A DNA stretch of 12,282 nt from an uncultured Lachnobacterium sp. (GTDB taxonomy: Bacteria; Bacillota; Clostridia; Lachnospirales; Lachnospiraceae). Made by a program: the position numbers and the translations under genes. The stretch covers positions 1-12,282 of the forward strand of contig URQG01000033.1 of NCBI GenBank assembly GCA_900549895.1, in the 5' to 3' direction. Numbering within the stretch: position 1 is the stretch's first letter; every line of letters begins with the position of its first letter. The notes beneath the pieces were generated by a model. The model saw only the letters and a program-made list of their open reading frames with translations, had not been told where the DNA came from and ran no database searches. Positions 1-6,355 of this stretch are shown in pieces.

Positions 1-49
1 ATCTACACGCGTAAGATCGTCGGCAGCGTCAGATGTGTATAAGAGACAG
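1..49 (+). other. Illumina Nextera i5-side adapter (non-genomic)
   Basis: These bases read as the last 8 nt of the Illumina P5 oligo (1-8), an 8-nt index GCGTAAGA (9-16), the Nextera read-1 tail TCGTCGGCAGCGTC (17-30) and the 19-bp Tn5 mosaic end AGATGTGTATAAGAGACAG (31-49). This is library construction sequence left on the contig end, not organismal DNA and not a natural transposon. Genomic sequence begins at 50. The order matches read-through of a short insert that was not trimmed before assembly. Confidence 0.98.
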
Positions 50-557
50 CTGTCATGCCGATCATCGTGACTTTCATCTGCCCGACAGCCTGATATATTT
101 TTTCCAATGCAATTCCAACCGTAATGATGATGGAAAATGCAAATGCGATATTTGCATATTCGACGCCGAGTGCGATTACGTTATCACTTTTAGTGAACAT
201 TCCTAAAAATTTTGGGATAAAAGCAATACAGACAATCGTAAGAATGAGCCCGTGAACCGCACTGAGAACCATTCCGAGTGTTGTGGCGTTATTGGCGCTT
301 TTGTCATCTCCGGCACCAAGAAAATAAGCAATCATGGCATTGATACCAACACCGAAACCAACGGAGATGGCGGTTATAATGATCTGAACCGGGTAAACGA
401 GGGAGAGTGCCGTCATGGCATCTTCGCTTACTTTAGCAACAAAGTAGCTGTCCACGATATTGTAGAGAGAATTTACCAGCATGGATAAAACCATAGGTAA
501 GGACATGGAAAGTACCAAAGGGATAATTTTGCGTTCTTTCATAAAAGTCTGATCCAT
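50..557 (-). CDS. MATE-family multidrug/Na+ exporter, N-terminal part only
   Basis: This is the start of a MATE (multidrug and toxin extrusion) inner-membrane exporter. Family members use an H+ or Na+ gradient to expel cationic drugs and metabolites. About 169 of the usual ~450 residues are present, covering roughly four hydrophobic helices (near residues 11-35, 50-80, 93-117 and 133-157). MATE-typical stretches include PMVLSMLVNSLYNIVDSYFV and GFGVGINAMIAYFLGAG. I chose the ATG at 555-557 because GGAGG lies 8 nt upstream on the minus strand; an in-frame ATG 12 codons earlier has no such site and falls inside the leader hairpin. Bases below 50 are adapter, so a translation running to the TAG at 3-5 carries a false C-terminal tail (VSYTHLTLPT...). 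The gene has its own promoter and a hairpin-containing leader. Substrate cannot be told. The family call is firm. Confidence 0.93.
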
Positions 558-580
558 AATATACCTCCAAAAAATGACAC

Positions 581-610
581 AAAAAAACCACACGACATCT
601 TGTCATGTGG
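581..610 (-). terminator. terminator-like hairpin in MATE leader (candidate attenuator)
   Basis: Read on the minus strand, CCACATGACA (610-601) pairs with TGTCGTGTGG (597-588) as a 10-bp stem with one G-U and a 3-nt loop, followed at once by seven T (587-581). That is the form of an intrinsic terminator. It lies between the MATE promoter and its ribosome binding site, about 24 nt before the start codon, so it would stop MATE transcription early unless prevented. It cannot end an upstream gene, because the neighbour at 818 runs divergently. A competing 6-bp pairing exists (see findings). The regulatory role is inferred. Confidence 0.7.
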
Positions 611-665
611 CGAAAAAAGAGTTCTCTTTAAAAATCCACACCCATGCGGGTTTTAAAACATGCGT

Positions 666-694
666 ATTATAGCACAGGTTTTTCATATTGTCAT
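666..694 (-). promoter_or_regulatory. sigma-A promoter for the MATE gene
   Basis: On the minus strand, -35 ATGACA (694-689, 5 of 6 to consensus), a 17-bp spacer, and -10 TATAAT (671-666, perfect). The predicted start is near 659, which gives a leader of about 100 nt, unusually long compared with the other leaders here (about 30-50 nt) and containing the hairpin at 581-610. Confidence 0.75.
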
Positions 695-755
695 CCCATG
701 AACGAAAAATTCATAGTTTACTTCAAAATCGGATGGATTCTGATTCGAATTTATC

Positions 756-784
756 TTGTGAGAGAATGTGGACAATGCTATAAT
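756..784 (+). promoter_or_regulatory. sigma-A promoter for the rhodanese-PP-loop gene
   Basis: -35 TTGTGA (756-761, 4 of 6), 17-bp spacer, -10 TATAAT (779-784). Predicted transcription start is around 791, giving a leader of about 27 nt before the ATG at 818. It is divergent from the MATE promoter at 666-694, with about 60 bp between the two -35 elements. Confidence 0.7.
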
Positions 785-817
785 CAGTAGGTAAAGTGAG
801 TGATGAGAGGACGAGTA

Positions 818-1978
818 ATGTATCGTAAAACAATTGATGAATTACAGAAAGATGCAAGAGATAAACAGGTGATCGATCTTCGGAGTGAAGAAGATTTTGA
901 GAAAGAAACGTATCCCGGGGCATTGAATATCTATTGGGAGGAACTCGGTGAACGAATGGATGAAGTTTCGAAAGATATTCCGGTTTATCTGATCTGTTAT
1001 ACGGGGCAGAAAAGCGATGAGATCGCACAGAATCTGCAGGAACAGGGATATGAGGCTTATAGCGTTGAGGGCGGTTATCGTGCTTATCTGAGAAAAAAGC
1101 TTGCAGACTTCATGAAGCCGGACGAGGATCAACAGGAGCGTCTTGCCGATCGTGCAAAGGATGTGGAGAGAAGCATCATTAAGAAGTTCAAGAAGACGAT
1201 CTGGAGACAGTTTACGAAGGCAATTAATGAGTATGAGATGATCAAGGACGGTGACAAGATCGCGGTATGTATTTCCGGCGGTAAAGATTCTATGCTGATG
1301 GCAAAGCTTTTTCAGGAATTGGAGCGACACGGAAAGAAGAATTTTGAGGTTGTCTTTCTTGTTATGAATCCGGGATATAATGAGGTCAATTACGAGACGA
1401 TTATGAATAATGCCAAGATATTAAATGTTCCGATCACTGTGTTTCGAACGGAAATTTTTGATACGGTAGCGGATATTACGGATTCTCCCTGTTATCTGTG
1501 CGCACGCATGAGAAGGGGACATCTGTACAGTAAGGCAAGAGAACTTGGATGTAACAAGATCGCACTTGGACATCATTTTGACGATGTGATCGAGACAATC
1601 GTGATGGGAATGCTTTACGGAGCGCAGATTCAGACTATGATGCCCAAACTGCACAGCACAAACTTCCCGGGAATGGAACTTATCCGTCCGCTTTATCTGA
1701 TACGGGAGGACGATATCATTCATTGGGCTCGATACAACGATCTGCATTTTATCCAATGCGCGTGCCGGTTTACCGAGAATTGTGCATCATGCGGGGGAAC
1801 GGAGAAAGGGTCGAAGAGAGCTGAAATTAAGGAATTGATTCACTCGTTGGAGAAGAAGAGCCCATATATTGCCAAGAATATATTCCGAAGCGTAGAAAAT
1901 GTAAATCTCAATACGGTAATTGCATATAAAAAAGCTGGTGTTCGTCATCATTTTTTGGACCATTATGATGAAGAATAA
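818..1978 (+). CDS. rhodanese-TtcA-like PP-loop fusion, probable tRNA thiolation enzyme
   Basis: A 386-residue two-domain protein. Residues ~1-95 are a rhodanese-like domain with the active-site loop CYTGQKS (Cys60 would carry the persulfide). Residues ~120-386 are a TtcA/TilS-type adenylating domain with PP-loop SGGKDS (153-158), the CYLC pair (Cys225, Cys228), GHHFDD (251-256) and a Cys-rich stretch (Cys314, 316, 322, 325). TtcA enzymes use a [4Fe-4S] cluster held by a CxxC pair plus another Cys to make 2-thiocytidine at tRNA position 32. The exact tRNA target here is inference. I prefer ATG 818 because GAGAGG ends 7 nt upstream; ATG 803 or GTG 800 would add 5-6 residues with a weaker site. 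Fusion suggests the rhodanese domain hands sulfur directly to the thiolase. The GGDEF/EAL gene starts 21 bp downstream, so the two are probably co-transcribed. Confidence 0.9.
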   Translation: MYRKTIDELQKDARDKQVIDLRSEEDFEKETYPGALNIYWEELGERMDEVSKDIPVYLICYTGQKSDEIAQNLQEQGYEAYSVEGGYRAYLRKKLADFMKPDEDQQERLADRAKDVERSIIKKFKKTIWRQFTKAINEYEMIKDGDKIAVCISGGKDSMLMAKLFQELERHGKKNFEVVFLVMNPGYNEVNYETIMNNAKILNVPITVFRTEIFDTVADITDSPCYLCARMRRGHLYSKARELGCNKIALGHHFDDVIETIVMGMLYGAQIQTMMPKLHSTNFPGMELIRPLYLIREDDIIHWARYNDLHFIQCACRFTENCASCGGTEKGSKRAEIKELIHSLEKKSPYIAKNIFRSVENVNLNTVIAYKKAGVRHHFLDHYDEE

Positions 1979-1999
1979 ATAATTTGGGAGGAAAATAAT

Positions 2000-3682
2000 A
2001 TGGAAGAAACTAATGGGGGAAATCTGTTTGAACTTTTTTGCGGAATGATTGAAGCGTTTGATCCATGTATGGATGACTATCTGTATGTTTTTGATGTGCG
2101 TAATGATCAGTACTATATTTCGAAGAAAGCAATGAAGCGTTTCGCTATTCCATCGTTTACATTTCATAATGTGTTGGAAACGCATAAGCAGTTTGTATAT
2201 CCGGATGATGTTGCAAGACTTGAGGAAGATCTGGGATTGTTGCTGGAAGGAAAGAAGCTTGAACATAATCTGACGTATCGCTGGCTTGGTGTAGACAAAG
2301 AACCAATCTGGATTACGTGCAGAGGGCGTATGATTCTGGGGACAGACGGCAGACCGGAGTATTTTGTGGGATGCATCAATGAGGCTGGTACGAAGCCAAT
2401 CGCAGACAATGTCAGTGGATTGTTGGAGAGTTTAGCAATCAAGGAGGCATGGAATCAAAAGCATGATAGGATGACGAACGGATTTGCTCTTCGTATCGGT
2501 ATTGACAGCTTTAAGACGATTAATGAAAAGTTTGGGGTTGAGTATGGGGATTTTATTTTGCATGAAGTTGCCAATTGCATCCAGAGTTGCATGAAAGAAA
2601 ATCAGAAAGTATTTCGGGTTGTGGCCGATGAATTTTTGATTATCGATCCGTCAGGTGGAACACAGGAAGATGCCAAAACGTTATATTGTGCAATCCGAAG
2701 CCATGTGGATCAGTTTATCCGCAAAGAAAATTATCGTGCTTTTTTCACAATTTCGGGAGGTGTAATTAGCGGAGAAGCGTTAGGACAGGTTGACTATAAT
2801 GAATTGTTGAAATATACACAGTTTGCACTCAGTGAGGCAAAGGCACGCGGTAAGAATCAGGTTTACTGCTTTCAGGTGGAGGATTATGAGAAGTTCCTTC
2901 GACGCAGAAAGATACTTGTGGAATTGCGTAAGGCTGTTTCCAATAACTATGAAGGATTTGATGTATTTTATCAGCCGATCATTGCGAGAGGCGGAACGAA
3001 TCTGTTTGCTGCGGAAAGTCTGCTTCGTTTTTGGACTTCGGAGAAAGAAAGTGTCTCACCAATCGAGTTCATTCCCATTCTGGAGGAAAGTGGTCTGATT
3101 ATCCCAGTCGGAAGATGGGTACTTTACCATGCACTTGAGATGTGTGCAAAATGTCAAAAGGTAAGGCCGGATTTCAAAATCAGTGTAAATCTTTCCTATA
3201 TACAGATTTTGAAGAGTGACTTTTTGAAAGATGTTATGGAAGGATTGGACCGGTATCAGTTAAGCCCCGGCAGTTTAATTATTGAATTAACAGAGAGCGG
3301 ACATGTAGAGAATTCTCCGGCGGTGCGCAAAGTATGGCAGCAACTGAAGGAACGAGGTGTATTGATTGCAATCGATGATTTTGGAACAGGATATTCCAAC
3401 CTTCAGTCGATCGGGAACCTTATGCCTGATATTATCAAGCTGGATCGCGGATTTACTGTTAAGGCGCTCAGTAATGCCTATGAGCATCAGGTGATGGATC
3501 AGGTCATTCAATTGATCCACAGCGTAGATCTTAAAGTCTGTGTTGAGGGCGTTGAGACGAGCGAAGAACTGCAGGAAATCGAGCGATTATCGGCCGATTG
3601 TATTCAGGGATACTATTATGGTAAGCCTTGTGAAAAATGTGCATTTTATAGTGATTTTGTTGAAAAAAAAGCGGATGAATGA
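2000..3682 (+). CDS. PAS-GGDEF(degenerate)-EAL protein, probable c-di-GMP phosphodiesterase
   Basis: A 560-residue protein with no predicted membrane segment or signal peptide, so probably cytoplasmic. Residues ~24-130 look like a PAS_3-type sensor. Residues ~155-292 are a GGDEF domain with two losses: the signature reads VADEF (208-212) and the metal-binding Asp before FK is Gly167 (GIDSFK). Cyclase activity is therefore unlikely. Residues ~305-555 are an EAL domain. The signature is ESLLR (339-343) with the catalytic Glu339 kept, plus Asn397 (SVNLS), Glu429 (ELTES), the Asp pair in DDFGTGYSNL (459-468), Lys480 (IIKLDR), Glu516 (VEGVE) and Gln536 (QGYYYGKP). All metal- and base-contacting positions I can align are present, so c-di-GMP hydrolysis is plausible, with the GGDEF domain perhaps sensing GTP. 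ATG 2000 has GGGAGG 8 nt upstream. The stop codon lies in the loop of the terminator hairpin. The stimulus is unknown. Confidence 0.92.
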   Translation: MEETNGGNLFELFCGMIEAFDPCMDDYLYVFDVRNDQYYISKKAMKRFAIPSFTFHNVLETHKQFVYPDDVARLEEDLGLLLEGKKLEHNLTYRWLGVDKEPIWITCRGRMILGTDGRPEYFVGCINEAGTKPIADNVSGLLESLAIKEAWNQKHDRMTNGFALRIGIDSFKTINEKFGVEYGDFILHEVANCIQSCMKENQKVFRVVADEFLIIDPSGGTQEDAKTLYCAIRSHVDQFIRKENYRAFFTISGGVISGEALGQVDYNELLKYTQFALSEAKARGKNQVYCFQVEDYEKFLRRRKILVELRKAVSNNYEGFDVFYQPIIARGGTNLFAAESLLRFWTSEKESVSPIEFIPILEESGLIIPVGRWVLYHALEMCAKCQKVRPDFKISVNLSYIQILKSDFLKDVMEGLDRYQLSPGSLIIELTESGHVENSPAVRKVWQQLKERGVLIAIDDFGTGYSNLQSIGNLMPDIIKLDRGFTVKALSNAYEHQVMDQVIQLIHSVDLKVCVEGVETSEELQEIERLSADCIQGYYYGKPCEKCAFYSDFVEKKADE

Positions 3683-3695
3683 TTCATCCGCTTTT
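3663..3695 (-). terminator. bidirectional intrinsic terminator between convergent genes
   Basis: A perfect 13-bp inverted repeat, AAAAGCGGATGAA (3667-3679) and TTCATCCGCTTTT (3683-3695), with a 3-nt loop. On the minus strand it is followed by T8 (3670-3663), so it is a strong terminator for the DtxR-family gene. On the plus strand only TTTT then GG follows, so it is weaker for the EAL gene. The left arm is the last coding sequence of the EAL gene and the loop is its TGA stop codon. Confidence 0.85.
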
Positions 3696-3743
3696 GGTCT
3701 CTTGCAATACTTTATGGAAGTCTGCTTATGTCGGTTATGTAAA

Positions 3744-4124
3744 TTATCCGTTGATTTTTAAATTATCGCTAACGTGGGCTTTGATTGCAGCGAAGCTCTC
3801 TGCGCTGATTACATGTTCAATACGGCAGGCATCCTCTGCGGCGATCTCAGGATCAACCCCCAATTTGGTGAGACATTCGGTAAGTAATTCGTGACGCTCA
3901 TAGATCATTTCGGCAATCTCACGTCCGGTGTCGGTAAGATAGATGAAACCTGCATCGGTTACGGTAATCTGATCCTTCTCACGGAGATTTTTCATAGCGA
4001 TACTGACGCTGGATTTCTTGAAACCGAGTTCATTGGCAATATCTACGGAACGTACGACAGGAAGTCGTTTACTTAATATAAGGATAGTCTCTAAATAATT
4101 TTCTGATGATTCATTACTGTGCAT
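3744..4124 (-). CDS. DtxR/MntR-family metal-dependent transcriptional repressor
   Basis: A 126-residue regulator. An N-terminal winged helix-turn-helix (RSVDIANELGFKKSSVSIAMKNL, about residues 25-47, then a wing to ~65) is followed by the metal-binding/dimerisation domain. Candidate ligands are His78 (ERHELL) and the block DACRIEH (Cys100, Glu103, His104). That block matches the second metal site of DtxR (Cys102, Glu105, His106), whereas B. subtilis MntR has Glu at the Cys position, so an iron-type response is more likely than a manganese one (inference). The Asp of MntR's N-terminal metal site is Asn9 here. There is no C-terminal SH3/FeoA-like domain, as in MntR. The ATG at 4122-4124 is preceded by GGAGGGG about 5 nt upstream. 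Divergent from the FeoB-associated small gene, which it probably controls. Ends at the terminator 3663-3695. Confidence 0.92.
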   Translation of the reverse strand: MHSNESSENYLETILILSKRLPVVRSVDIANELGFKKSSVSIAMKNLREKDQITVTDAGFIYLTDTGREIAEMIYERHELLTECLTKLGVDPEIAAEDACRIEHVISAESFAAIKAHVSDNLKING

Positions 4125-4176
4125 TCTTACCCCTCCAATGTGTGTATGGAATGCAGCGCTATGCTACATAACTAGG

Positions 4177-4206
4177 ATTATAACATAAGTATGGAAAATG
4201 TGCCAG
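4177..4206 (-). promoter_or_regulatory. promoter for the DtxR-family gene
   Basis: On the minus strand, -35 CTGGCA (4206-4201, 4 of 6), an 18-bp spacer and -10 TATAAT (4182-4177). Predicted start near 4170, leader about 45 nt. The -10 is flanked by two direct copies of TTATGT on the minus strand (4188-4183 and 4171-4166), which I do not interpret. Confidence 0.55.
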
Positions 4207-4228
4207 TAAAAAACGATCAATAAAGTTG

Positions 4229-4257
4229 TTGACAACTAATGAAAGTTAGGGTATACT
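4229..4257 (+). promoter_or_regulatory. strong sigma-A promoter for the FeoB-associated small gene
   Basis: -35 TTGACA (4229-4234, perfect), 17-bp spacer, -10 TATACT (4252-4257, 5 of 6). Predicted start near 4264, leader about 53 nt. The spacer and -10 are covered by the CTAA/TTAG half-sites at 4236-4260, so a bound repressor would exclude RNA polymerase. Confidence 0.85.
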
Positions 4258-4260
4258 AAC
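4236..4260. promoter_or_regulatory. candidate DtxR-type operator, three half-sites at 10-bp period
   Basis: CTAA at 4236-4239, TTAG at 4246-4249 and CTAA at 4256-4259 alternate in orientation with exactly 6 bp between neighbours. The right-hand pair extends to GTTAG (4245-4249) and CTAAC (4256-4260). Half-sites of this kind (TTAG/CTAA) make up the known DtxR consensus TTAGGTTAGCCTAACCTAA. The array lies over the spacer and -10 of the promoter at 4229-4257. The DtxR-family gene next door is the obvious candidate to bind it. No binding data can be seen from sequence. Confidence 0.6.
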
Positions 4261-4316
4261 AAAGAATCAGAAAAAACGTATGCATGGGTCGTCCTATTTT
4301 GAAAGGAGTGGTTGTA

Positions 4317-4451
4317 ATGGGTACAGCAATCGTATTGGTTATACTCGCTGTCGTAGTTGCACTAGCTACTAAAAGTCTTATAAAAGATAAAAAGAATGGG
4401 AAATCCATATCTTGTGGCGGTGACTGCAAACACTGTCACGGATGCCATTAA
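4317..4451 (+). CDS. FeoB-associated Cys-rich membrane mini-protein
   Basis: A 44-residue protein: an N-terminal hydrophobic helix (TAIVLVILAVVVALA, residues 3-17), a basic stretch (KSLIKDKKNGK) and a Cys/His-rich tail SCGGDCKHCHGCH with Cys33, 37, 40, 43 and His39, 41, 44. This is the layout of the FeoB_associated family (small membrane proteins usually encoded beside the ferrous iron transporter FeoB), so a role in iron uptake or metal handling at the membrane is likely; the mechanism is unknown. ATG 4317 has AAAGGAG with 8 nt spacing. It has its own strong promoter (4229-4257) and terminator (4471-4494), so it is a single-gene transcript. No feoA or feoB lies in the window. Divergent from the DtxR-family gene. 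Confidence 0.88.
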   Translation: MGTAIVLVILAVVVALATKSLIKDKKNGKSISCGGDCKHCHGCH

Positions 4452-4470
4452 TGAAATGTTCAACGACAAG

Positions 4471-4494
4471 AAGACCGGCTTGACCGGTCTTTTT
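4471..4494 (+). terminator. intrinsic terminator after the FeoB-associated gene
   Basis: AAGACCGG (4471-4478) pairs with CCGGTCTT (4484-4491) across a 5-nt loop, with a run of five T at 4490-4494. CAACG (4461-4465) and CGTTG (4497-4501) could extend the pairing outside the T run. It separates the small gene from the ABC operon. Confidence 0.85.
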
Positions 4495-4525
4495 GGCGTT
4501 GCATCAAATCTTTATGGCACATTAC

Positions 4526-4554
4526 TTGAATCAAAGAATCGCGCATGATATAAT
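4526..4554 (+). promoter_or_regulatory. promoter for the ABC exporter operon
   Basis: -35 TTGAAT (4526-4531, 4 of 6), 17-bp spacer, -10 TATAAT (4549-4554, perfect). Predicted start near 4561, leader about 40 nt. No CTAA/TTAG array is present here, so the operon need not share the metal control of its neighbour. Confidence 0.75.
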
Positions 4555-4600
4555 TTTAAGCCGGATAAAATAGGAAGGGGATTCAAAAAAGGAACTTATC

Positions 4601-6355
4601 ATGAAAAAATTATTGGTTTATTTGCGTGACTATAAAAAGGAATGCATATTCGCACCACTTTTTAAGTTGTTGGAGGCATCATTCGAACTGATCGTGCCGC
4701 TTGTTATGGCTGCAATCATCGATCACGGTATTGCAGTATCGGACCGTCCGTACATTTTTAAAATGGGCGGGGTTTTAGTTTTGCTGGCACTGATCGGACT
4801 TACCTGTTCGATTACGGCTCAGTATTTTGCAGCGAAGGCGGCTGTTGGGGTTGCTACGAAGCTGCGTCATTCGCTTTTTTCCCATATTGGAACGTTATCA
4901 TTTTCAGAGATGGACACGATCGGAAGTTCGACACTGATCACACGAATCACAAGTGACATCAATCAGGTGCAGTCTGGTGTCAATATGGTGTTGCGTCTGT
5001 TTTTACGTTCACCGTTTATCGTATTCGGTGCCATGATTATGGCTTTTACTGTCAATGTGAAAGCTGCACTTGTGTTTGTCGTTGCGATTCCGCTCCTTTC
5101 CGTTGTTGTATTTTCCGTTATGCTTGCGAGCATCCCTCTGTTTAAAAAAGTACAGAGTGGGCTGGACCGTGTGCTCGGACATACGAGAGAGAACTTAGAG
5201 GGTGCCCGCGTTATCCGTGCTTTTAATAAAGAAGCAGATGAGGCGAAAGAGTTTGATGCGAGCAATGATTTCCTGACAAACATGCAGATGGTGGTCGGAC
5301 GTATTTCGACTCTGATGAACCCGCTGACTTATATTATTATCAACTGTGCGATCCTTGCGGTCATCTGGATCGGAGGCAAGGAAGTGTTTGGAGGCATCAT
5401 CACACAGGGTGAAGTCGTAGCACTTGTAAACTATATGTCGCAGATCCTTGTGGAACTGGTTAAACTTGCCAATCTGATCATCCTGATCAACAAGGCGATC
5501 GCATGCGGCAATCGTATCGAGGAAGTGCTTGAGACAAAGTCAACCATTGAGAATAATCCGAATGCGGATACAAAGCGTACAGTCGGGGACGATGCGGTCA
5601 CATTTTCACATGTATCGATGTCTTATGCTTCCACGTCGGAAGAAGCACTTACAGATATTGATTTTACGGCAAAAAGGGGAGAAACAATCGGTATCATCGG
5701 CGGTACCGGTTCCGGTAAGTCATCGGTTGTCAATCTGATCCCACGTTTTTATGATGTATCAAAGGGAAGCGTATCGATTGATGGCAAGGATGTACGTGAT
5801 TATGATCTGACCGAGCTTCGCGACAAGATCGGGGTGGTTATGCAGAAGGCAGTATTATTCCAGGGAACGATCGCAGAGAACTTACGCTGGGGAAAGCCCG
5901 ATGCGACCGATGAAGAACTGTGGAAGGCAATCGAAGTGGCGCAGGCAACGGATGTTGTGGAAGGCAAGGAAGGAAAGCTCGATTATATGATCGAGCAGGG
6001 GGGCCGTAACCTCTCCGGAGGCCAGAAGCAGCGTCTTACGATCGCGCGTGCAGTCGTTAAGAATCCGGACATTTTGATCCTTGATGACAGTGCTTCCGCA
6101 CTTGACTTTGCGACAGATGCGAGACTTCGCGCCGCACTTCGCAATCTTAAGGGAAACAAAACGATTTTTATCGTATCGCAGAGAACATCATCCATCCAGT
6201 TTGCGGACAAGATCATCGTCATGGATGACGGTCAGGTGGCTGGCATCGGAACACATGAGCAGCTGCTTGAAAAATGTGAGATCTATCGTGAGATTTATGA
6301 ATCACAGTCTAAGAAAGAAGATTTATTAAAGACAAACAAAGGGGGTGCCAGATAA
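4601..6355 (+). CDS. heterodimeric ABC exporter, subunit with degenerate ATP site
   Basis: A 584-residue half-transporter: a six-helix type I exporter membrane domain (~15-305) then a nucleotide-binding domain (~330-570). Walker A GGTGSGKS is at 367-374, Q-loop Gln415, signature LSGGQ (471-475, canonical) and Walker B ILILDD (491-496). Two catalytic positions are altered: the Glu after Walker B is Asp496 (LDDS) and the H-loop His is Gln527 (VSQR). The same two changes occur in TM287 of Thermotoga, the non-catalytic partner of TM287/288, and the C-terminus (YREIYESQ) also resembles it. It probably pairs with the next gene product in the inner membrane to export drugs, lipids or peptides; the substrate cannot be told. 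ATG 4601 has AAGGA with 7 nt spacing. The TAA overlaps the next ATG by one base, suggesting translational coupling. Confidence 0.95.
   Translation: MKKLLVYLRDYKKECIFAPLFKLLEASFELIVPLVMAAIIDHGIAVSDRPYIFKMGGVLVLLALIGLTCSITAQYFAAKAAVGVATKLRHSLFSHIGTLSFSEMDTIGSSTLITRITSDINQVQSGVNMVLRLFLRSPFIVFGAMIMAFTVNVKAALVFVVAIPLLSVVVFSVMLASIPLFKKVQSGLDRVLGHTRENLEGARVIRAFNKEADEAKEFDASNDFLTNMQMVVGRISTLMNPLTYIIINCAILAVIWIGGKEVFGGIITQGEVVALVNYMSQILVELVKLANLIILINKAIACGNRIEEVLETKSTIENNPNADTKRTVGDDAVTFSHVSMSYASTSEEALTDIDFTAKRGETIGIIGGTGSGKSSVVNLIPRFYDVSKGSVSIDGKDVRDYDLTELRDKIGVVMQKAVLFQGTIAENLRWGKPDATDEELWKAIEVAQATDVVEGKEGKLDYMIEQGGRNLSGGQKQRLTIARAVVKNPDILILDDSASALDFATDARLRAALRNLKGNKTIFIVSQRTSSIQFADKIIVMDDGQVAGIGTHEQLLEKCEIYREIYESQSKKEDLLKTNKGGAR

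Noticed and set aside
31..49. Tn5 mosaic end as evidence of a natural Tn5-like transposon
   Set aside because: It is embedded in the full Nextera adapter with index and P5 tail, and its partner adapter is at the other contig end. This is library sequence.
628..645. Five-residue leader peptide MGVDF in the MATE leader as a gene
   Set aside because: No ribosome binding site precedes it. It is kept only as a component of the attenuation idea, not as a CDS.
842..1330. 162-codon open frame on the minus strand
   Set aside because: It lies wholly within the rhodanese-TtcA gene on the opposite strand, has no ribosome binding site and no recognisable domain.
4166..4188. Direct repeats TTATGT around the -10 of the DtxR-family promoter as an operator
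   Set aside because: Short, AT-rich and in direct orientation, unlike the palindromes bound by this family.
4452..4600. feoA/feoB or another small gene between the mini-protein and the ABC operon
   Set aside because: The 149-bp gap holds only a terminator and a promoter. The next genes are clearly ABC exporters.
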